This document shows positions 9,408 through 19,391 of a stretch of DNA of 64,000 nucleotides, in pieces. The notes under the pieces are model-generated. The model saw only the letters and a list, made by a program, of their open reading frames with translations, searched no databases and had not been told where the DNA came from. Numbering within the stretch: position 1 is the stretch's first letter; each line of letters opens with the position of its first letter. Position numbers and translations under genes: made by a program. Origin of the DNA: Leptolyngbya sp. PCC 7375 (GTDB lineage Bacteria; Cyanobacteriota; Cyanobacteriia; Phormidesmidales; Phormidesmidaceae); the NCBI RefSeq assembly GCF_000316115.1, contig NZ_JH993797.1, forward strand, positions 124,001 through 188,000, read 5' to 3'.

Positions 9408-10691
9408 CTATCGAGTGATGTCTATGTCTGTCAGGGCTGCCAACAGACGATTGATCTCAGCTGATGTGTTGTAATGCACTAGACCAATCCGTAACAGTCC
9501 ACCCTGATCTTCAACCCCCAGTCGTTGGGTCAAATTTAGAGCATAAAAGTTGCCATGCCACGTAAAAATCCCTTGTTCTCCTAATGTTTTTGCAATCGTC
9601 GCTGGGGGATGCTTTGTCATGCGAATTGCCACTGTTGGTAAACGCCACAGCATCTGTTCTGGTGCCGTAATGCCATAAACTGTCACCCCTGGCAGCTGTA
9701 ACAGTCCCTCGATTAATACCTGACAAAGTTGTTCTCCAGAGTGACGAATTGCCGTCATCGCTGCGAATACAGCCCCACGACGCTTGCTCATCTGGGGAGA
9801 CACAAGCCGTCCCAAGTCTGCTAGATACTCTATAGCAGCAGTCACACCGGCTAATCCTTCATGGTTTTGGGTGCCGGTCTCCCATCGATAGGGAATCACA
9901 TCTGAGGCGGGTCTCACCTTATAGGGGTGTAACCGCTCCAGATGGTCTCGTTTGCCATATAAAACCCCCATATGGGGACCAAAAAACTTATAGGGAGAAC
10001 AAACCAAAAAGTCACAATCGAGCTGTTGAACATCAATTGGCCCGTGGGCAGCATAGTGAACGGCATCGATATACACCCAAGCTCCGGCATTATGGGCGAG
10101 TTGAATAATTGTAGGTAGATCATTGAGGGTGCCCACCGCATTGGATGCATAGGTAATGGCTAGTAGGCGAGTACGGTGATTAAGCTTACTGATTAAATCT
10201 TTAAGATCTAGGGTGCAGTTTTCAGGATGTATGTCGACGGTGTGAACGATGATACCCTGTTCTCTTAAGGCTAACCATGGGGCAATATTGGCATCATGGT
10301 CTAAACAGGTGACTAAAATCTCATCTCCTGGCAGTAGTGCATGACCGATTGCACGACTGATGGCAAAGGTGAGGCTGGTCATGTTGGCACCAAAAACAAT
10401 TTCGTTAGGGTTACACCCTAAAAAATCAGCCATGGCCCCACGGGCTGCTGCTATGACCTCATCGGTGCGCTGGCTGGTGGCAAACGCTCCATGGGCATTG
10501 GCATTGCTGTGGGTGAGATAATGCCCCATAGCCTCCATCACCCGTTGGGGTATCTGGGTACCACCGGGACCATCGAGAAAAGCAATCGGGCTACCATTCA
10601 TTGTCTGAGCCAGGGCTGGAAACTGGGGGCGAATCCAGTCCAAGGGTAGGGTGGCGGTGTCAGCGGTAGGGACCGCAACAGATTGAGACAC
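9408..10691 (-). CDS. Class V aminotransferase / cysteine-desulfurase-like protein
   Basis: A fold type I PLP enzyme of the cysteine desulfurase-like subfamily. The Schiff-base lysine is K235 in SPYKFFGPH, with the pyridine-nitrogen Asp and partner His in DAVHYAAH (209-215). The conserved GPGG and HGAFATS motifs are near residues 41-74. I chose the GTG at 10691 because AGGAG lies 8 bases upstream, just after the stop of the dioxygenase gene; a longer frame reaches back to 10754 inside that gene. It may cleave a C-S or C-C bond or transaminate. The subfamily has no settled function and is often found away from the isc/suf loci. Here the neighbours point to amino-acid breakdown. Confidence 0.82.
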   Translation of the reverse strand: MSQSVAVPTADTATLPLDWIRPQFPALAQTMNGSPIAFLDGPGGTQIPQRVMEAMGHYLTHSNANAHGAFATSQRTDEVIAAARGAMADFLGCNPNEIVFGANMTSLTFAISRAIGHALLPGDEILVTCLDHDANIAPWLALREQGIIVHTVDIHPENCTLDLKDLISKLNHRTRLLAITYASNAVGTLNDLPTIIQLAHNAGAWVYIDAVHYAAHGPIDVQQLDCDFLVCSPYKFFGPHMGVLYGKRDHLERLHPYKVRPASDVIPYRWETGTQNHEGLAGVTAAIEYLADLGRLVSPQMSKRRGAVFAAMTAIRHSGEQLCQVLIEGLLQLPGVTVYGITAPEQMLWRLPTVAIRMTKHPPATIAKTLGEQGIFTWHGNFYALNLTQRLGVEDQGGLLRIGLVHYNTSAEINRLLAALTDIDITR

Positions 10692-10704
10692 TGGAAACAC
10701 TCCT

Positions 10705-11382
10705 TTACTCAGGAAAATTAAAGGGAATATCTGGACAGGTGAAGACAAAGACATCGCGATAGCCGCTGTCCTCTACAGGCACAATCGGAGTGGTGTAGTG
10801 GAAAAACTGGTGGTCATTGAACACCAGAAATTCTCCAGGATTGAGCACTTTACGCAGCATGGGGTCAGCCCCTTTCACCACCGAAAGTTGGGTTTCAGCT
10901 CCCGATACTCCTTGGCGAGCGATGCAAAGAATACCCACTAGATCAACACCATCGTGGTGAATGCCTTCGGGGGCAGGATTACCAGAATGACTCAGGTCTG
11001 TGGTAATGCGAATCTGGTGTACGCCCACTTCCCGAAACGGTGAACATTGTTGGCAGAATTCAAAAAACGTCAATACAGTCTGCTTGAATGCCTCGGATTG
11101 AACCATGGCTACAGACAGTTCTTCGTAGTCTCGCTTAACATTGCCCAGTAGCTGATTGTAAGTCTTACTCTGGTAGAAAAAAGCGTGGGGCAGTTGGGTG
11201 AATTGATTGTTTTCTATGCGAAAACGAGAAAAACGCCTAAAGCGATAATTGCCCTCTAGATAGGGATCAGTCGGCAATGTCTCAAAAAAGGGTTGGATAG
11301 CCTGGAGGTTGCGATCGCTAATGGTTTCGATTGCATAGCTACTCAGACAGCTAAATTGTTTTCTAGTGGATAAAGACAGCAT
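10705..11382 (-). CDS. 2-oxoglutarate/Fe(II) dioxygenase, free amino-acid hydroxylase family
   Basis: 225 residues resembling the compact 2OG-Fe dioxygenase family that contains Bacillus L-isoleucine 4-hydroxylase and related free aliphatic amino-acid hydroxylases. The iron-binding facial triad is visible as HxD (H142, D144 in the GIHHDGVD segment) and a distal His (H195 in the HQFFHYTTP segment). R209 in YRDVFVFT is well placed to bind 2-oxoglutarate. AAGGAGGAG precedes the ATG by about nine bases. The gene is embedded among PLP enzymes, an aldehyde dehydrogenase and a ThDP decarboxylase, so the product, a hydroxy amino acid, is likely processed locally. The substrate (Ile, Leu, Met, Thr or other) cannot be deduced. 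Confidence 0.8.
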   Translation of the reverse strand: MLSLSTRKQFSCLSSYAIETISDRNLQAIQPFFETLPTDPYLEGNYRFRRFSRFRIENNQFTQLPHAFFYQSKTYNQLLGNVKRDYEELSVAMVQSEAFKQTVLTFFEFCQQCSPFREVGVHQIRITTDLSHSGNPAPEGIHHDGVDLVGILCIARQGVSGAETQLSVVKGADPMLRKVLNPGEFLVFNDHQFFHYTTPIVPVEDSGYRDVFVFTCPDIPFNFPE

Positions 11383-11408
11383 ATAAACATTCTCCTCCTT
11401 GCTACTTT

Positions 11409-12881
11409 CTACAACTTGACCATTACTGTTTTCACCTCCGTATACTGTTGCAGGCCATATTCACCCAGTTCGCGACCGATACCTGACTGCTTAAAGCCTC
11501 CAAAGGGAGCGGCGCTGTTAAACACGTCGTAACAATTTACCCAGACGGTCCCGGCTCGCAACCGATGGGCAATGGCATGGGCCTTGGCAATATCTTGGGT
11601 CCATACGGCGGCGGCCAAGCCATATTCAGTGGCGTTAGCTCGCTGCACCACCTCGTCAATGTCTTTGAACGGTAGGATACTCATCACAGGGCCAAAGATT
11701 TCGTGCTGGGCAATGGTCATCTGGTCTTGCACATTGGCAAAGACTGTCGGCTCAATAAAGTAGCCGCGATCGCCCACGCGATTGCCGCCACACATCAGCT
11801 GTGCCCCTTCCCGCATGCCGGTTTCGATATAGTGCATCACCTTGTCGAACTGGGCCTGGCTCACCTGAGGCCCTTGCTCAGTTTGTTGATTAAAGGGATC
11901 GCCAACCACACGCTGCTGAGCTTTTTCGACACTTCTGGCCACAAATTCGTCATAGTTGCTTGCTTCAACAAACAAGCGTGACCCGGCGGTGCAGCATTGG
12001 CCCTGGTTTAGGAATAGACCTAGATGGGCGGTTGCGATCGCGCTATCCATATCCGCATCCGCAAACACAATATTAGGACTCTTACCCCCCAGCTCTAACG
12101 TGACCCGCTTCAGATTGCTCTTAGCCGCCGCTGCCATAATCTGGTGTCCCACCTCGGTGGAGCCTGTAAAGGCAACTTTGTCGATATCCCTATGTTGGGC
12201 AATAGCTACCCCAGCGGTAGAGCCATAGCCTGGCAAGATATTTACCACACCGGGTGGAAAACCTGCCTCAATAATCAGTTCACCCACTCGTAGGGCTGTG
12301 AGGGGGGTAAATGTGGAGGGTTTTAACACCACGGTATTACCTGTCGCCAATGCTGGGGCAAGTTTCCATGCCTGCATCACCAGTGGGAAATTCCAGGGAA
12401 TAATTTGACCGACCACACCCATGGGCTCATGGCGGGTGTAACAGAAAAAAGGAGCCTCCACAGGAATGGTTTTGCCATGAATCTTGTCTGCCCAACCTGC
12501 ATAATAGCGATAGCAGGCGATGGCCAGGGGTAAGTCTACGTTCATTGATTCCTGTAGAGGCTTGCCATTATCCAAGGTCTCTAACCGAGCTAGTTCATCT
12601 GCATGGAGCTCGATCAGGTCTGCTAGCTTCTGTAACAGCTGACCCCGAGTGCTGGCCGCCATCTGGGGCCACTCTCCCGACTCAAATGCGTTTCTAGCAG
12701 CGACAACGGCGCGATCAATATCTTCAGCCCCAGCCGCTGCCACTTCAGTAATCACTTCTTCCGTAGAGGGATTCACCGTGGCAAAGGTTTGAGCAGATTG
12801 ACTATCGACCCACTCATTATTAATCAACAGTTTGTGTGCAGAAATATTGACAGTTGGTTTTGATATTGTTTTAGCTGTCAT
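11409..12881 (-). CDS. NAD(P)-dependent aldehyde dehydrogenase
   Basis: A full-length ALDH (490 aa) that oxidises an aldehyde to the acid. The Rossmann/cofactor region has PWNFPL near 162-167 and FTGSTEVG near 238-245. The general base is E263 in [10 protein letters not shown] and the nucleophile is C297 in the NQGQCC motif. I place the start at the ATG at 12881, with AAGGAG eight bases upstream. A longer frame to 12929 would overlap the decarboxylase stop by ATGA. The gene follows the decarboxylase gene directly, so the most economical substrate is the aldehyde released by that enzyme. Confidence 0.9.
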   Translation of the reverse strand: MTAKTISKPTVNISAHKLLINNEWVDSQSAQTFATVNPSTEEVITEVAAAGAEDIDRAVVAARNAFESGEWPQMAASTRGQLLQKLADLIELHADELARLETLDNGKPLQESMNVDLPLAIACYRYYAGWADKIHGKTIPVEAPFFCYTRHEPMGVVGQIIPWNFPLVMQAWKLAPALATGNTVVLKPSTFTPLTALRVGELIIEAGFPPGVVNILPGYGSTAGVAIAQHRDIDKVAFTGSTEVGHQIMAAAAKSNLKRVTLELGGKSPNIVFADADMDSAIATAHLGLFLNQGQCCTAGSRLFVEASNYDEFVARSVEKAQQRVVGDPFNQQTEQGPQVSQAQFDKVMHYIETGMREGAQLMCGGNRVGDRGYFIEPTVFANVQDQMTIAQHEIFGPVMSILPFKDIDEVVQRANATEYGLAAAVWTQDIAKAHAIAHRLRAGTVWVNCYDVFNSAAPFGGFKQSGIGRELGEYGLQQYTEVKTVMVKL

Positions 12882-12925
12882 GGGTCGCTCCTTGGACGGG
12901 TGCCGGGTACAGTTTGAGAGAATTT

Positions 12926-14551
12926 TCATCCTTTTAGTGTTTTGGCAAACAGAGAGGCGATTTCTTGAGATGCCGGAGAAATATCATCGGCTGCAAGATG
13001 CACATCAAACAGACAAAAATCATCGGCTGTACGCGCCTCGGCAAATGCCTGACGGAGTTGTTCTCCCGTTTCGATTACAAACCCTCTGCCGCCCATCAGC
13101 TGCGCAAACTGGGCATAGTCCAGGCGGGGGATTTTAACAAAGTCTGCCGTTTGATGCGCCATCATCCGCAACGATGCATAGGAGCCGTTGTTAATCACAA
13201 TCACAATTGGGGTCAGTCCCAGCCGTTTGACCGTGAGCAGCTCCATTCCGGTCATGTGAAATGCGCCATCCCCCACCAAGACAATTGTCCGCCGGAAGGG
13301 ATCAGCCAGCTGAGCCCCAATCATGCCAGGAATTCCAAATCCCATACTGGCGTAATAGGCTGGACTTAAAAAGGATGTCCCCTCTTTCATCCAAATATCA
13401 TCGGCTGCAAAAATAACATCTCCTGAGTCTGTTACCAGGAGAGTGTCACTATCGATAAACTGATTCAATTCATAGATCAAACCCCCCATGGACAGTGCGC
13501 CAGGAGAACGGGCAACACGAGGCGCTATGGCCATAATGGACGATGGATCAAGATGCGGTAACTCCTGACTTTTCACCAATGCACGAATAAAATCGACAAA
13601 CCGAACATTGGGATATTGGTGATGCTTCACCGAAATATGCTCTGAGGTTGCGGAAATGGCATAGGTCGGCTCTAAGTGAGCGCTAAACAGCCCCAAATTA
13701 ATATCGGTCATAAACGTGCCCAACATCATCAGACAGTCAGACTCTTCCACCATATTGGCCACATACTTATTGCCAACGGCCCCGTTATAGATGCCAACAT
13801 ATTGAGGATGACCTTCCGGAAATGCAGATTTTCCCAGCATTGTCGAACAAACGGGGATACCCAATCTTTCCGCAAAATTGACAATTTGTGACTGTAGGCC
13901 AAATCGGTGAACTTCTGTTCCCACCAACATGACGGGCGATTTAGCCTGATTCAGCATCGTCAGTGTTTCCGCAATAGCTTCTGCCAGCGTGTCTGGATCT
14001 GTCTGTTTCAATGGGACCGGTGGATAGTCAGCCATCTGAATTTCGGCATAGACCAGATCGCGAGGAATTTCTAAATAAACAGGCCGCTTAAACGTCAGGG
14101 CCTGATCCAGGGCTCGATGAATTTCGAGATCGGCTGTTGCCGGATTATCCAGTGTGGTCGCATAGATAGTCACCTCATCGTATACCCGCCGTTGGGAATC
14201 AAAGGATTTGACCTTGTGGTGTAATAAGTCTCTCTCTTGGCGTTCTTGCACCCCTGGACCACCACTTAAGACAACCAACGGTGACTTTTCGGCATAGGCT
14301 CCCGCCACGGGGTTCACCATGTTCAAACCACCCACACCATAGGTGACAACGGCCAGCCCCAAACCTCGAATGCGTGAATAGGCATCAGCGGCAAAGCCAG
14401 CCGAGGGTTCATGGGTCATCACAATCGGTTGAATCTCACTCTCAGCCAAAGCATCGTAGAGTGTTAAGGCAAAATCTCCAGGAATACCAAACGCATGTTG
14501 CACCCCTTGCTGATGCAACATATTAAAAATATGTGGTGCCAACTGAGGCAT
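12926..14551 (-). CDS. Thiamine-diphosphate 2-oxoacid decarboxylase-like protein
   Basis: 541 residues with the three-domain plan of pyruvate/indolepyruvate decarboxylases. The PYR domain carries the cofactor-activating glutamate E48 in MTHEPSAGF, and the PP domain carries the ThDP/Mg motif GDG about residue 425 ending in NN some 28 residues later. It is predicted to decarboxylate a 2-oxoacid to an aldehyde in the cytoplasm. The aldehyde dehydrogenase gene follows at once, as in keto-acid breakdown routes (for example 2-oxobutyrate to propanal to propionate). It is divergent from the threonine-dehydrogenase-like gene across a 301-bp AT-rich spacer. Acetolactate synthase is less likely, because the neighbours fit decarboxylation and no small subunit is present. 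Confidence 0.82.
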   Translation of the reverse strand: MPQLAPHIFNMLHQQGVQHAFGIPGDFALTLYDALAESEIQPIVMTHEPSAGFAADAYSRIRGLGLAVVTYGVGGLNMVNPVAGAYAEKSPLVVLSGGPGVQERQERDLLHHKVKSFDSQRRVYDEVTIYATTLDNPATADLEIHRALDQALTFKRPVYLEIPRDLVYAEIQMADYPPVPLKQTDPDTLAEAIAETLTMLNQAKSPVMLVGTEVHRFGLQSQIVNFAERLGIPVCSTMLGKSAFPEGHPQYVGIYNGAVGNKYVANMVEESDCLMMLGTFMTDINLGLFSAHLEPTYAISATSEHISVKHHQYPNVRFVDFIRALVKSQELPHLDPSSIMAIAPRVARSPGALSMGGLIYELNQFIDSDTLLVTDSGDVIFAADDIWMKEGTSFLSPAYYASMGFGIPGMIGAQLADPFRRTIVLVGDGAFHMTGMELLTVKRLGLTPIVIVINNGSYASLRMMAHQTADFVKIPRLDYAQFAQLMGGRGFVIETGEQLRQAFAEARTADDFCLFDVHLAADDISPASQEIASLFAKTLKG

Positions 14552-14852
14552 CTTACTTCCCCCAAAGGCTTGACTTTAATTTAAAGAATTAAGTCGATCC
14601 TAATCTCTTTTCTATGTAGATCATGGACGAATCAAAATAGAATGTGTGGATTTTGTTAAGAAAAAAAATATGATAGGAACCAAAAGCAGTGATGAACATA
14701 TTACAAGAGATACTAGAACCCTTGATATCAAAAAGAAGCAAGCTATGATAGTAACTGTAACCATAAACATCTTCTGAAACCTAGCCAGAATTTTTCGACT
14801 TCCCTTTTAGCTGTTGGCAACTTGGCTTTTGTTTTAGCGAGATAGGGCAACC
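14552..14852. promoter_or_regulatory. Divergent promoter region
   Basis: This 301-bp AT-rich spacer separates the minus-strand decarboxylase operon from the plus-strand TDH/KBL pair, so it must hold both promoters. It contains a short palindrome, TTAATT-TAAAG-AATTAA, around 14577-14594 that could be an operator. I could not assign convincing -35/-10 pairs by eye and see no gene in it. Confidence 0.5.
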
Positions 14853-15938
14853 ATGCTTTTGATCACAGGTTCCCAAGGTCAAATTGGTAGCGATTTAGTC
14901 ACCGCGCTGCGAAATCGTTATGGTGTCGATCAAGTTCTAGAAAGTGGTCGTCGGCCTAACGATAAAAATCTTTATGAAACGCTAGATGTCACTAATCATA
15001 AACGTTTTCAAGAAATTATTAGCGCCTATAAAATTGATACGATTTATCACCTGGCAGGTATTTTATCTGCCAAAGGAGAGTGTCACCCAAAGCGTTGTTG
15101 GCAGGTTAATATCCACGGCCTCAAAAATGTTCTGGAGCTAGCAAAAAAACATTCCCTTAAGGTGTTCTGGCCTAGCTCCATTGCCGTATTTGGCCCCCAT
15201 ACTCCCAAGCAAAACACCCCCCAAACCACAATCGAAGATCCCACCACCATGTACGGTATTACTAAGGTGACGGGAGAACTGCTTTGCCAATATTATGCAC
15301 AGCGTTTTGGCGTGGATGTCCGCAGTGTTCGGTTCCCTGGCATCATTAGCTATCAAACCTGGCCCGGTGGGGGTACCACAGATTTTTCAGTGGAAATGTT
15401 TTACGCCGCCCTACAACAGAATCATTACACCTGTTTTGTCAGGCCAGATACCCGACTACCGATGATGTATATGCCCGATGCCATTGGCGCTATGCTCAAG
15501 CTGATGTCTGCAGATGCGGCAGCACTGACCGTGCGCTCTAGCTATAATCTCACCGCCATCAGTTTCTCTGCCGCTGAGCTAGTGGCAGAAATTCAGAAAC
15601 ATGTGCCCACCTTCACCTGTGACTATTGTCCTGATTACCGCCAGGCGATTGCTGACTCCTGGCCCTCAGTGATTGATGATAGCCAGGCTCGACAAGATTG
15701 GGGCTGGCAACCCACCTATGACCTGTCGGCCATGGTGAAAGATATGTTGCATCAGCTGGCAATACGGATTGAAGGCTCTGGTTTACCTGCCGCTGGCTTC
15801 GACTCCGCTCAGCCAGCTGGGGTTTTGCTTAGCCAGATCAGGCAAAAACCGAGGGTTGAGGCTTCGACGGTGAGCGCAGCCGAACCGCAGAGTCGTTCGC
15901 GGAGCGTCTCCTGCGGAGATAACCCGGCCACTACCTAG
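14853..15938 (+). CDS. L-threonine 3-dehydrogenase-like SDR (NAD-dependent epimerase family)
   Basis: An extended short-chain dehydrogenase with a GxxGxxG NAD loop at residues 6-12 and the catalytic YxxxK at Y134-K138, preceded by PSS at 107-109. The overall pattern, including [17 protein letters not shown] after the active site, is that of UDP-galactose-4-epimerase-like threonine dehydrogenases. These oxidise L-threonine to 2-amino-3-oxobutyrate. The next gene is kbl, which consumes that unstable product, and this pairing is the strongest support. The last 50 or so residues (from about 310) are not family sequence: they are encoded by a repeat element described separately. Some hydroxy-amino-acid dehydrogenases share this fold, so a substrate other than threonine is possible. 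Confidence 0.85.
   Translation: MLLITGSQGQIGSDLVTALRNRYGVDQVLESGRRPNDKNLYETLDVTNHKRFQEIISAYKIDTIYHLAGILSAKGECHPKRCWQVNIHGLKNVLELAKKHSLKVFWPSSIAVFGPHTPKQNTPQTTIEDPTTMYGITKVTGELLCQYYAQRFGVDVRSVRFPGIISYQTWPGGGTTDFSVEMFYAALQQNHYTCFVRPDTRLPMMYMPDAIGAMLKLMSADAAALTVRSSYNLTAISFSAAELVAEIQKHVPTFTCDYCPDYRQAIADSWPSVIDDSQARQDWGWQPTYDLSAMVKDMLHQLAIRIEGSGLPAAGFDSAQPAGVLLSQIRQKPRVEASTVSAAEPQSRSRSVSCGDNPATT
15785..15925. repeat. Palindromic interspersed repeat read into the SDR C-terminus
   Basis: GGCTTCGACTCCGCTCAGCC near 15796 and the roughly inverted GCTTCGACGGTGAGCGCAGCC near 15859 flank a short spacer and are followed by CGTTCGCGGAGCGTCTCCTGC near 15893. These GC-rich palindromic words are of the kind dispersed through filamentous cyanobacterial genomes. 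Because it lies in frame, it supplies the last ~50 codons of the dehydrogenase-like gene. Confidence 0.55.
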
Positions 15939-15948
15939 AGGTATCGCT

Positions 15949-17148
15949 ATGTTAACGTCTGTCTCCAGTAACTTTGAGGACATCCTCACAGACATTCAAC
16001 AGTCTGGGTTATACAAAGCCGAACGGATGCTTTCGTCACCCCAGGGCGCGCAGGTGAGCGTCCAGGGGCAAGCAATGTTGAATTTCTGTGCCAACAACTA
16101 TCTGGGATTGGCCAATCATCCAGCCTTGATTGAGGCGGCGAAGTCAGGTCTGGACCAATATGGGTTTGGGCTGTCGTCGGTGCGGTTTATCTGTGGCACT
16201 CAGACGATTCATAAACAGCTAGAGGCCAAAATTGCTCAGTTTTTAGGAACGGAGGATGCCATTCTCTATAGCTCCTGTTTTGATGCCAATGGTGGGTTGT
16301 TTGAAACGCTGCTGGATGCTGACTGTGCTGTCATCAGTGATGCTCTGAACCATGCCAGCATTATTGATGGTATCCGCCTCAGCAAAGCCCAGCGCTATCG
16401 CTATGGCCACAGCGATATGGAAGACCTTGAGACTGCGCTGCAGACCTCCCAGGCGGCAAAACGCCGGCTGATCGCCACGGACGGAGTGTTTAGCATGGAT
16501 GGTGATGTGGCTAAGCTCAGGGAGATTTGTGACTTGGCCGATCGCTATGATGCCATGGTGATGGTGGATGATAGCCATGCTACCGGATTCTTTGGACCCA
16601 CTGGGCGTGGTGCCATTGAGCACTGTGGTGTCATGGGGCGAGTGGATGTCATTACCAGTACTCTGGGTAAAGCCCTGGGGGGAGCCTCTGGTGGGTTTAC
16701 GGCTGGAAGTCGAGTGGTGGTGGAGCTTTTGAGGCAGCGATCGCGACCTTACCTATTCTCAAATACCCTAGCCCCGGTCATTGTCTACACCAGCCTCAAA
16801 GCTCTGGATTTAATTGAACAGAGCGATGATCTCAGGGGGCGATTAAATGAAAATACACGCTATTTTCGGCAACGCATGTCAGCACAAGGATTTGCCATTG
16901 CCCCCGGTACCCATCCCATTGTGCCAATCATGCTCTATGACGCCCATCTAGCTCAAACTATGGCAGCAGAACTTCTGAAAGAGGGCATCTATGTGATTGG
17001 TTTTAGCTATCCGGTGGTGCCTAAGGGTAAGGCCCGCATTCGGGTGCAGATTTCTGCTGCTCACAGCCGTGAGCAGTTGGATCAGTGTATTACGGCATTT
17101 ACTAAAGGGCACCTCGGGTATCAATTTAAGCCGGGAAATCTTGGCTAG
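15949..17148 (+). CDS. kbl: Glycine C-acetyltransferase (2-amino-3-ketobutyrate CoA ligase)
   Basis: A 399-residue alpha-oxoamine synthase that cleaves 2-amino-3-oxobutyrate with CoA to glycine and acetyl-CoA. The PLP lysine is K241 in STLGKALGG, the Asp-His pair stacking on PLP is at D207/H210 in VDDSHATG, and [17 protein letters not shown] residues lie near 74-85. [10 protein letters not shown] near 46-55 is typical of the family. The start has AGAGGT about nine bases upstream and lies 10 bp after the SDR gene. The pair makes the threonine-to-glycine route complete. AONS (bioF) is the main alternative, but the SDR neighbour and the end-to-end similarity to KBL favour this call. Confidence 0.9.
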   Translation: MLTSVSSNFEDILTDIQQSGLYKAERMLSSPQGAQVSVQGQAMLNFCANNYLGLANHPALIEAAKSGLDQYGFGLSSVRFICGTQTIHKQLEAKIAQFLGTEDAILYSSCFDANGGLFETLLDADCAVISDALNHASIIDGIRLSKAQRYRYGHSDMEDLETALQTSQAAKRRLIATDGVFSMDGDVAKLREICDLADRYDAMVMVDDSHATGFFGPTGRGAIEHCGVMGRVDVITSTLGKALGGASGGFTAGSRVVVELLRQRSRPYLFSNTLAPVIVYTSLKALDLIEQSDDLRGRLNENTRYFRQRMSAQGFAIAPGTHPIVPIMLYDAHLAQTMAAELLKEGIYVIGFSYPVVPKGKARIRVQISAAHSREQLDQCITAFTKGHLGYQFKPGNLG

Positions 17149-17153
17149 GACTG

Positions 17154-17181
17154 AAGTCGGAAGTCGGAAGTCGGAAGTCGG
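17154..17181 (+). repeat. Heptanucleotide tandem repeat, four copies of AAGTCGG
   Basis: Four perfect head-to-tail copies of AAGTCGG immediately follow the kbl stop, then a looser series of TTCCGAACTCC-like words to about 17225. Short tandem heptamers are a known cyanobacterial repeat class. Confidence 0.9.
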
Positions 17182-17341
17182 AAAGGGAGGGCATTCCGAA
17201 CTCCGAATTCCTAATTCCGAACTCTAGATTCCTTAGTAAATCGTCCCGCTTTATGTTGGTACCCGGCACCTCGATTAATTCAAAAATAGAGTCTCAATGT
17301 GAGATCATAGTCAGGGTTTAGGGTTGGCAGGACTTGGTCAC

Positions 17342-17644
17342 ATGGGACAACAAGGCTTTTGGGATTTTGAGACGCGCCATCAAAAACTAGAGTCAAAGAA
17401 GGATCTGTTGGTCAGCCTGAATGAGATGATTCGATGGGATGAGTTTCGACCGATCTTAGAAAGCGTGTATGCCAAGCCTTGTAAGAGTAAAGCGGGTCGT
17501 CCCCCAATCGATGTCATTGTGATGTTTAAGCTGTTGATATTGCAACAGCTCTACAACATTGGTGATGATGAGTTGGAAGGTGCCCTTTGGTATTACCTTG
17601 CATCTCCCCGAACCACTAGATGCGCCCACATTGCAAGTCAATGA
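17342..17644 (+). pseudogene. IS5-type transposase, N-terminal fragment
   Basis: From the ATG at 17342 about 85 residues match the N-terminal DUF772-like domain of IS5/IS1182-group transposases (GFWDFETRHQKL at the start, then AGRPPIDVIVMFKLLILQQL). The sequence breaks off near LEGALWYYLASP and runs to an unrelated stop. The catalytic DDE domain is missing, so this is a remnant. Confidence 0.75.
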
Positions 17645-17735
17645 ATTCAGCTATTTAAGCAAGAGTAAAACCCGCCTAAGCGGACGTTATTTGGGTGTAA
17701 AAATTCCGGTCGTGCCTCAAAAAAAAGTGGGATAG
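17589..17735 (+). pseudogene. Unidentified coding-like remnant
   Basis: One frame overlapping the end of the IS5 fragment reads 48 codons without a stop (containing EPLDAPTLQVNEFSYL and RLSGRYLGVKIPV). It looks protein-like, but I do not recognise it. It may be the tail of a gene interrupted by the mobile fragments on either side. Confidence 0.25.
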
Positions 17736-18028
17736 GAGGCAGTATCATTCCAGGACCAAGATTTCGTGGTTATTTCTGCTCTCTGAGCAGCCGTATCTCC
17801 TGTGCGACTGTGCTGCCATATCCAGTTGAAGTAGGTCACCACCAGTCGAGTAATACTCTCGGTTGTCTGCCAGACTTTTGCAAACTTATTCTGACGTCGA
17901 TGCCAACGACCGGTCTGTTGCCGGATGATGCCATTGGTGCGTTCTAATCGTTGGGTGTTCTCTTTGCCAACTACATGGATTACCTCAGAATGATTTTGAT
18001 CTTCGCGGTCTGCTAAATGGCATTCACA
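17717..18028 (-). pseudogene. IS1-family transposase, C-terminal remnant
   Basis: The minus strand translates to about 100 residues of an IS1-type transposase: VVGKENTQRLERTNGIIRQQ, then GRWHRRQNKFAK, LVVTYFNWIWQHSR, and a stop at 17717-17719. The frame is closed upstream at about 18028, where a histidine-kinase fragment begins on the other strand. No complete element or terminal repeats are visible. Confidence 0.75.
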
Positions 18029-18030
18029 CC

Positions 18031-18839
18031 ATGTTTCAGTTCAAGGCCAACTCCAATGGAGTTCAGCTTCATCTTGAAATAGAAGATAACCTATCCCAAT
18101 ACATCCACACCGACGAGAGCAAACTTCGTCAGGTACTGATCAACTTAGTCGGCAATGCTGTCAAGTTCACTCACGTTGGCGATATCTATCTTCGGGTCGC
18201 CGTAACCTCTCTAGATGACACCCTGTTAATCGATGGCAGCACGGCGATCTCACTTGAGTTTGAGGTTGAAGATACAGGTCCGGGAATCGCTGCAAAAGAT
18301 CTGGATTGTCTGTTTGATCCCTTTAGCCAAGCTGATAATCACGTTGTTCAAAAAGAAGGAACTGGACTAGGACTACCCATTAGCAAAAAGTTTGTCGAAA
18401 TGATGGGCGGAGCCATTACGGTTGCCAGTGAGTTAGGTGTGGGCAGTCAGTTTTGCTTTGACTGGTAGTGCGTTTAAGCAAGAAAAACATTTAGCTTTGG
18501 ATGCTGGCTGTGATGAATTTGTCTCTAAACCATTCCGCACGGAAACCATCTTTGAGAAAATAAGTGAGTTTCTAGGCATTCACTATCTTTACGAGGAGTC
18601 TGAAACATCGACCGAGGCTGTTTCTAAAGCTCCCGTCACCCGTCACAAAAACCGATTTGCAAATGATGCCGACTGAATGGATAGAACATTTACATCAGGC
18701 CGCGACACGGGTTAATGGTAAAGAGATTGGTCGATTACTAGAGGAAGTGCCACCAGAGCAGACGCAAATTGTTGTCTATCTCAGGCAGCTGGTAGACGAT
18801 TTTCGTTTTGAGGAGATCGTTAATCTAGTGAAAAACTAG
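18031..18839 (+). pseudogene. Hybrid histidine kinase, truncated, internally deleted and frameshifted
   Basis: Three pieces of one hybrid kinase remain. At 18031-18468 lies an HATPase domain with the N box (LINLVGNAVKFT), G1 (DTGPGI) and G2 (GTGLGLPIS). A deletion near 18466 joins it out of frame to the last third of a receiver domain (LTGSAFKQEKHLALDAGCDEF, then the KPFR motif). A one-base shift near 18650 then moves to the frame that encodes the usual C-terminal tail (QMMPTEWIEHLHQAATRV) up to 18839. The sensor and dimerisation domains were lost at the IS1 remnant. It cannot make a working kinase. Confidence 0.8.
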
Positions 18840-18931
18840 TTTCTCCTTTGTCGTGGATTCATGATTTTTACCCACCCAGTTTTACTCTTGTTAAACTGAT
18901 GGACAACTGAGGGTTGCTAATTTATCAAAAA

Positions 18932-19165
18932 ATGGCGTCCATTAAAGCCTCTTCGCAGGGCCTTGCACAAATTAAGCAAGCGATCGCACAAAAAGGATGG
19001 AGAGTTGGTGATACTCGCTGACTGGTTGAAGCCAGGAATGTGCTTGCTCCAGAAGGTGACTGGCATGAGTCTGGTCCCTATGTCTATAGGTGCAGCCAAC
19101 AAATGTGGGAGCGGTTCTTACAGGGAACGGCGGTGCGCGATCTCAGTTTCATCAAACATCACATT
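18932..19165 (+). pseudogene. STAND-protein N-terminal domain remnant
   Basis: From the ATG at 18932 the translation (LAQIKQAIAQKGWRV, an in-frame TGA at 19019-19021, then VLAPEGDWHESGPYVYRCS and MWERFLQGTAVRDLSFI) closely parallels the first 80 residues of the STAND ATPase gene at 42358. The nonsense codon and the lack of any ATPase domain downstream mark it as a relic of a second copy. Confidence 0.75.
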
Positions 19166-19391
19166 TATCTAGCAGCAATTCCGCTATGGGTTATAGCTCA
19201 GCTCCTGACGCTTTGCCAGCTAACAGATTGTCAAGTACTTCGCTCTAAGGCTTACTTTTTCTAGGATCATCGATATGATTGACTTGTAGAAATCCGTGGC
19301 TGTCAGGCTGGCTAACCCTTCAGGTTAAATATTTTTGCTCAACCTGGAATACATACTACACCTAGCTATCTAACTGGGAAATCTACCTACT

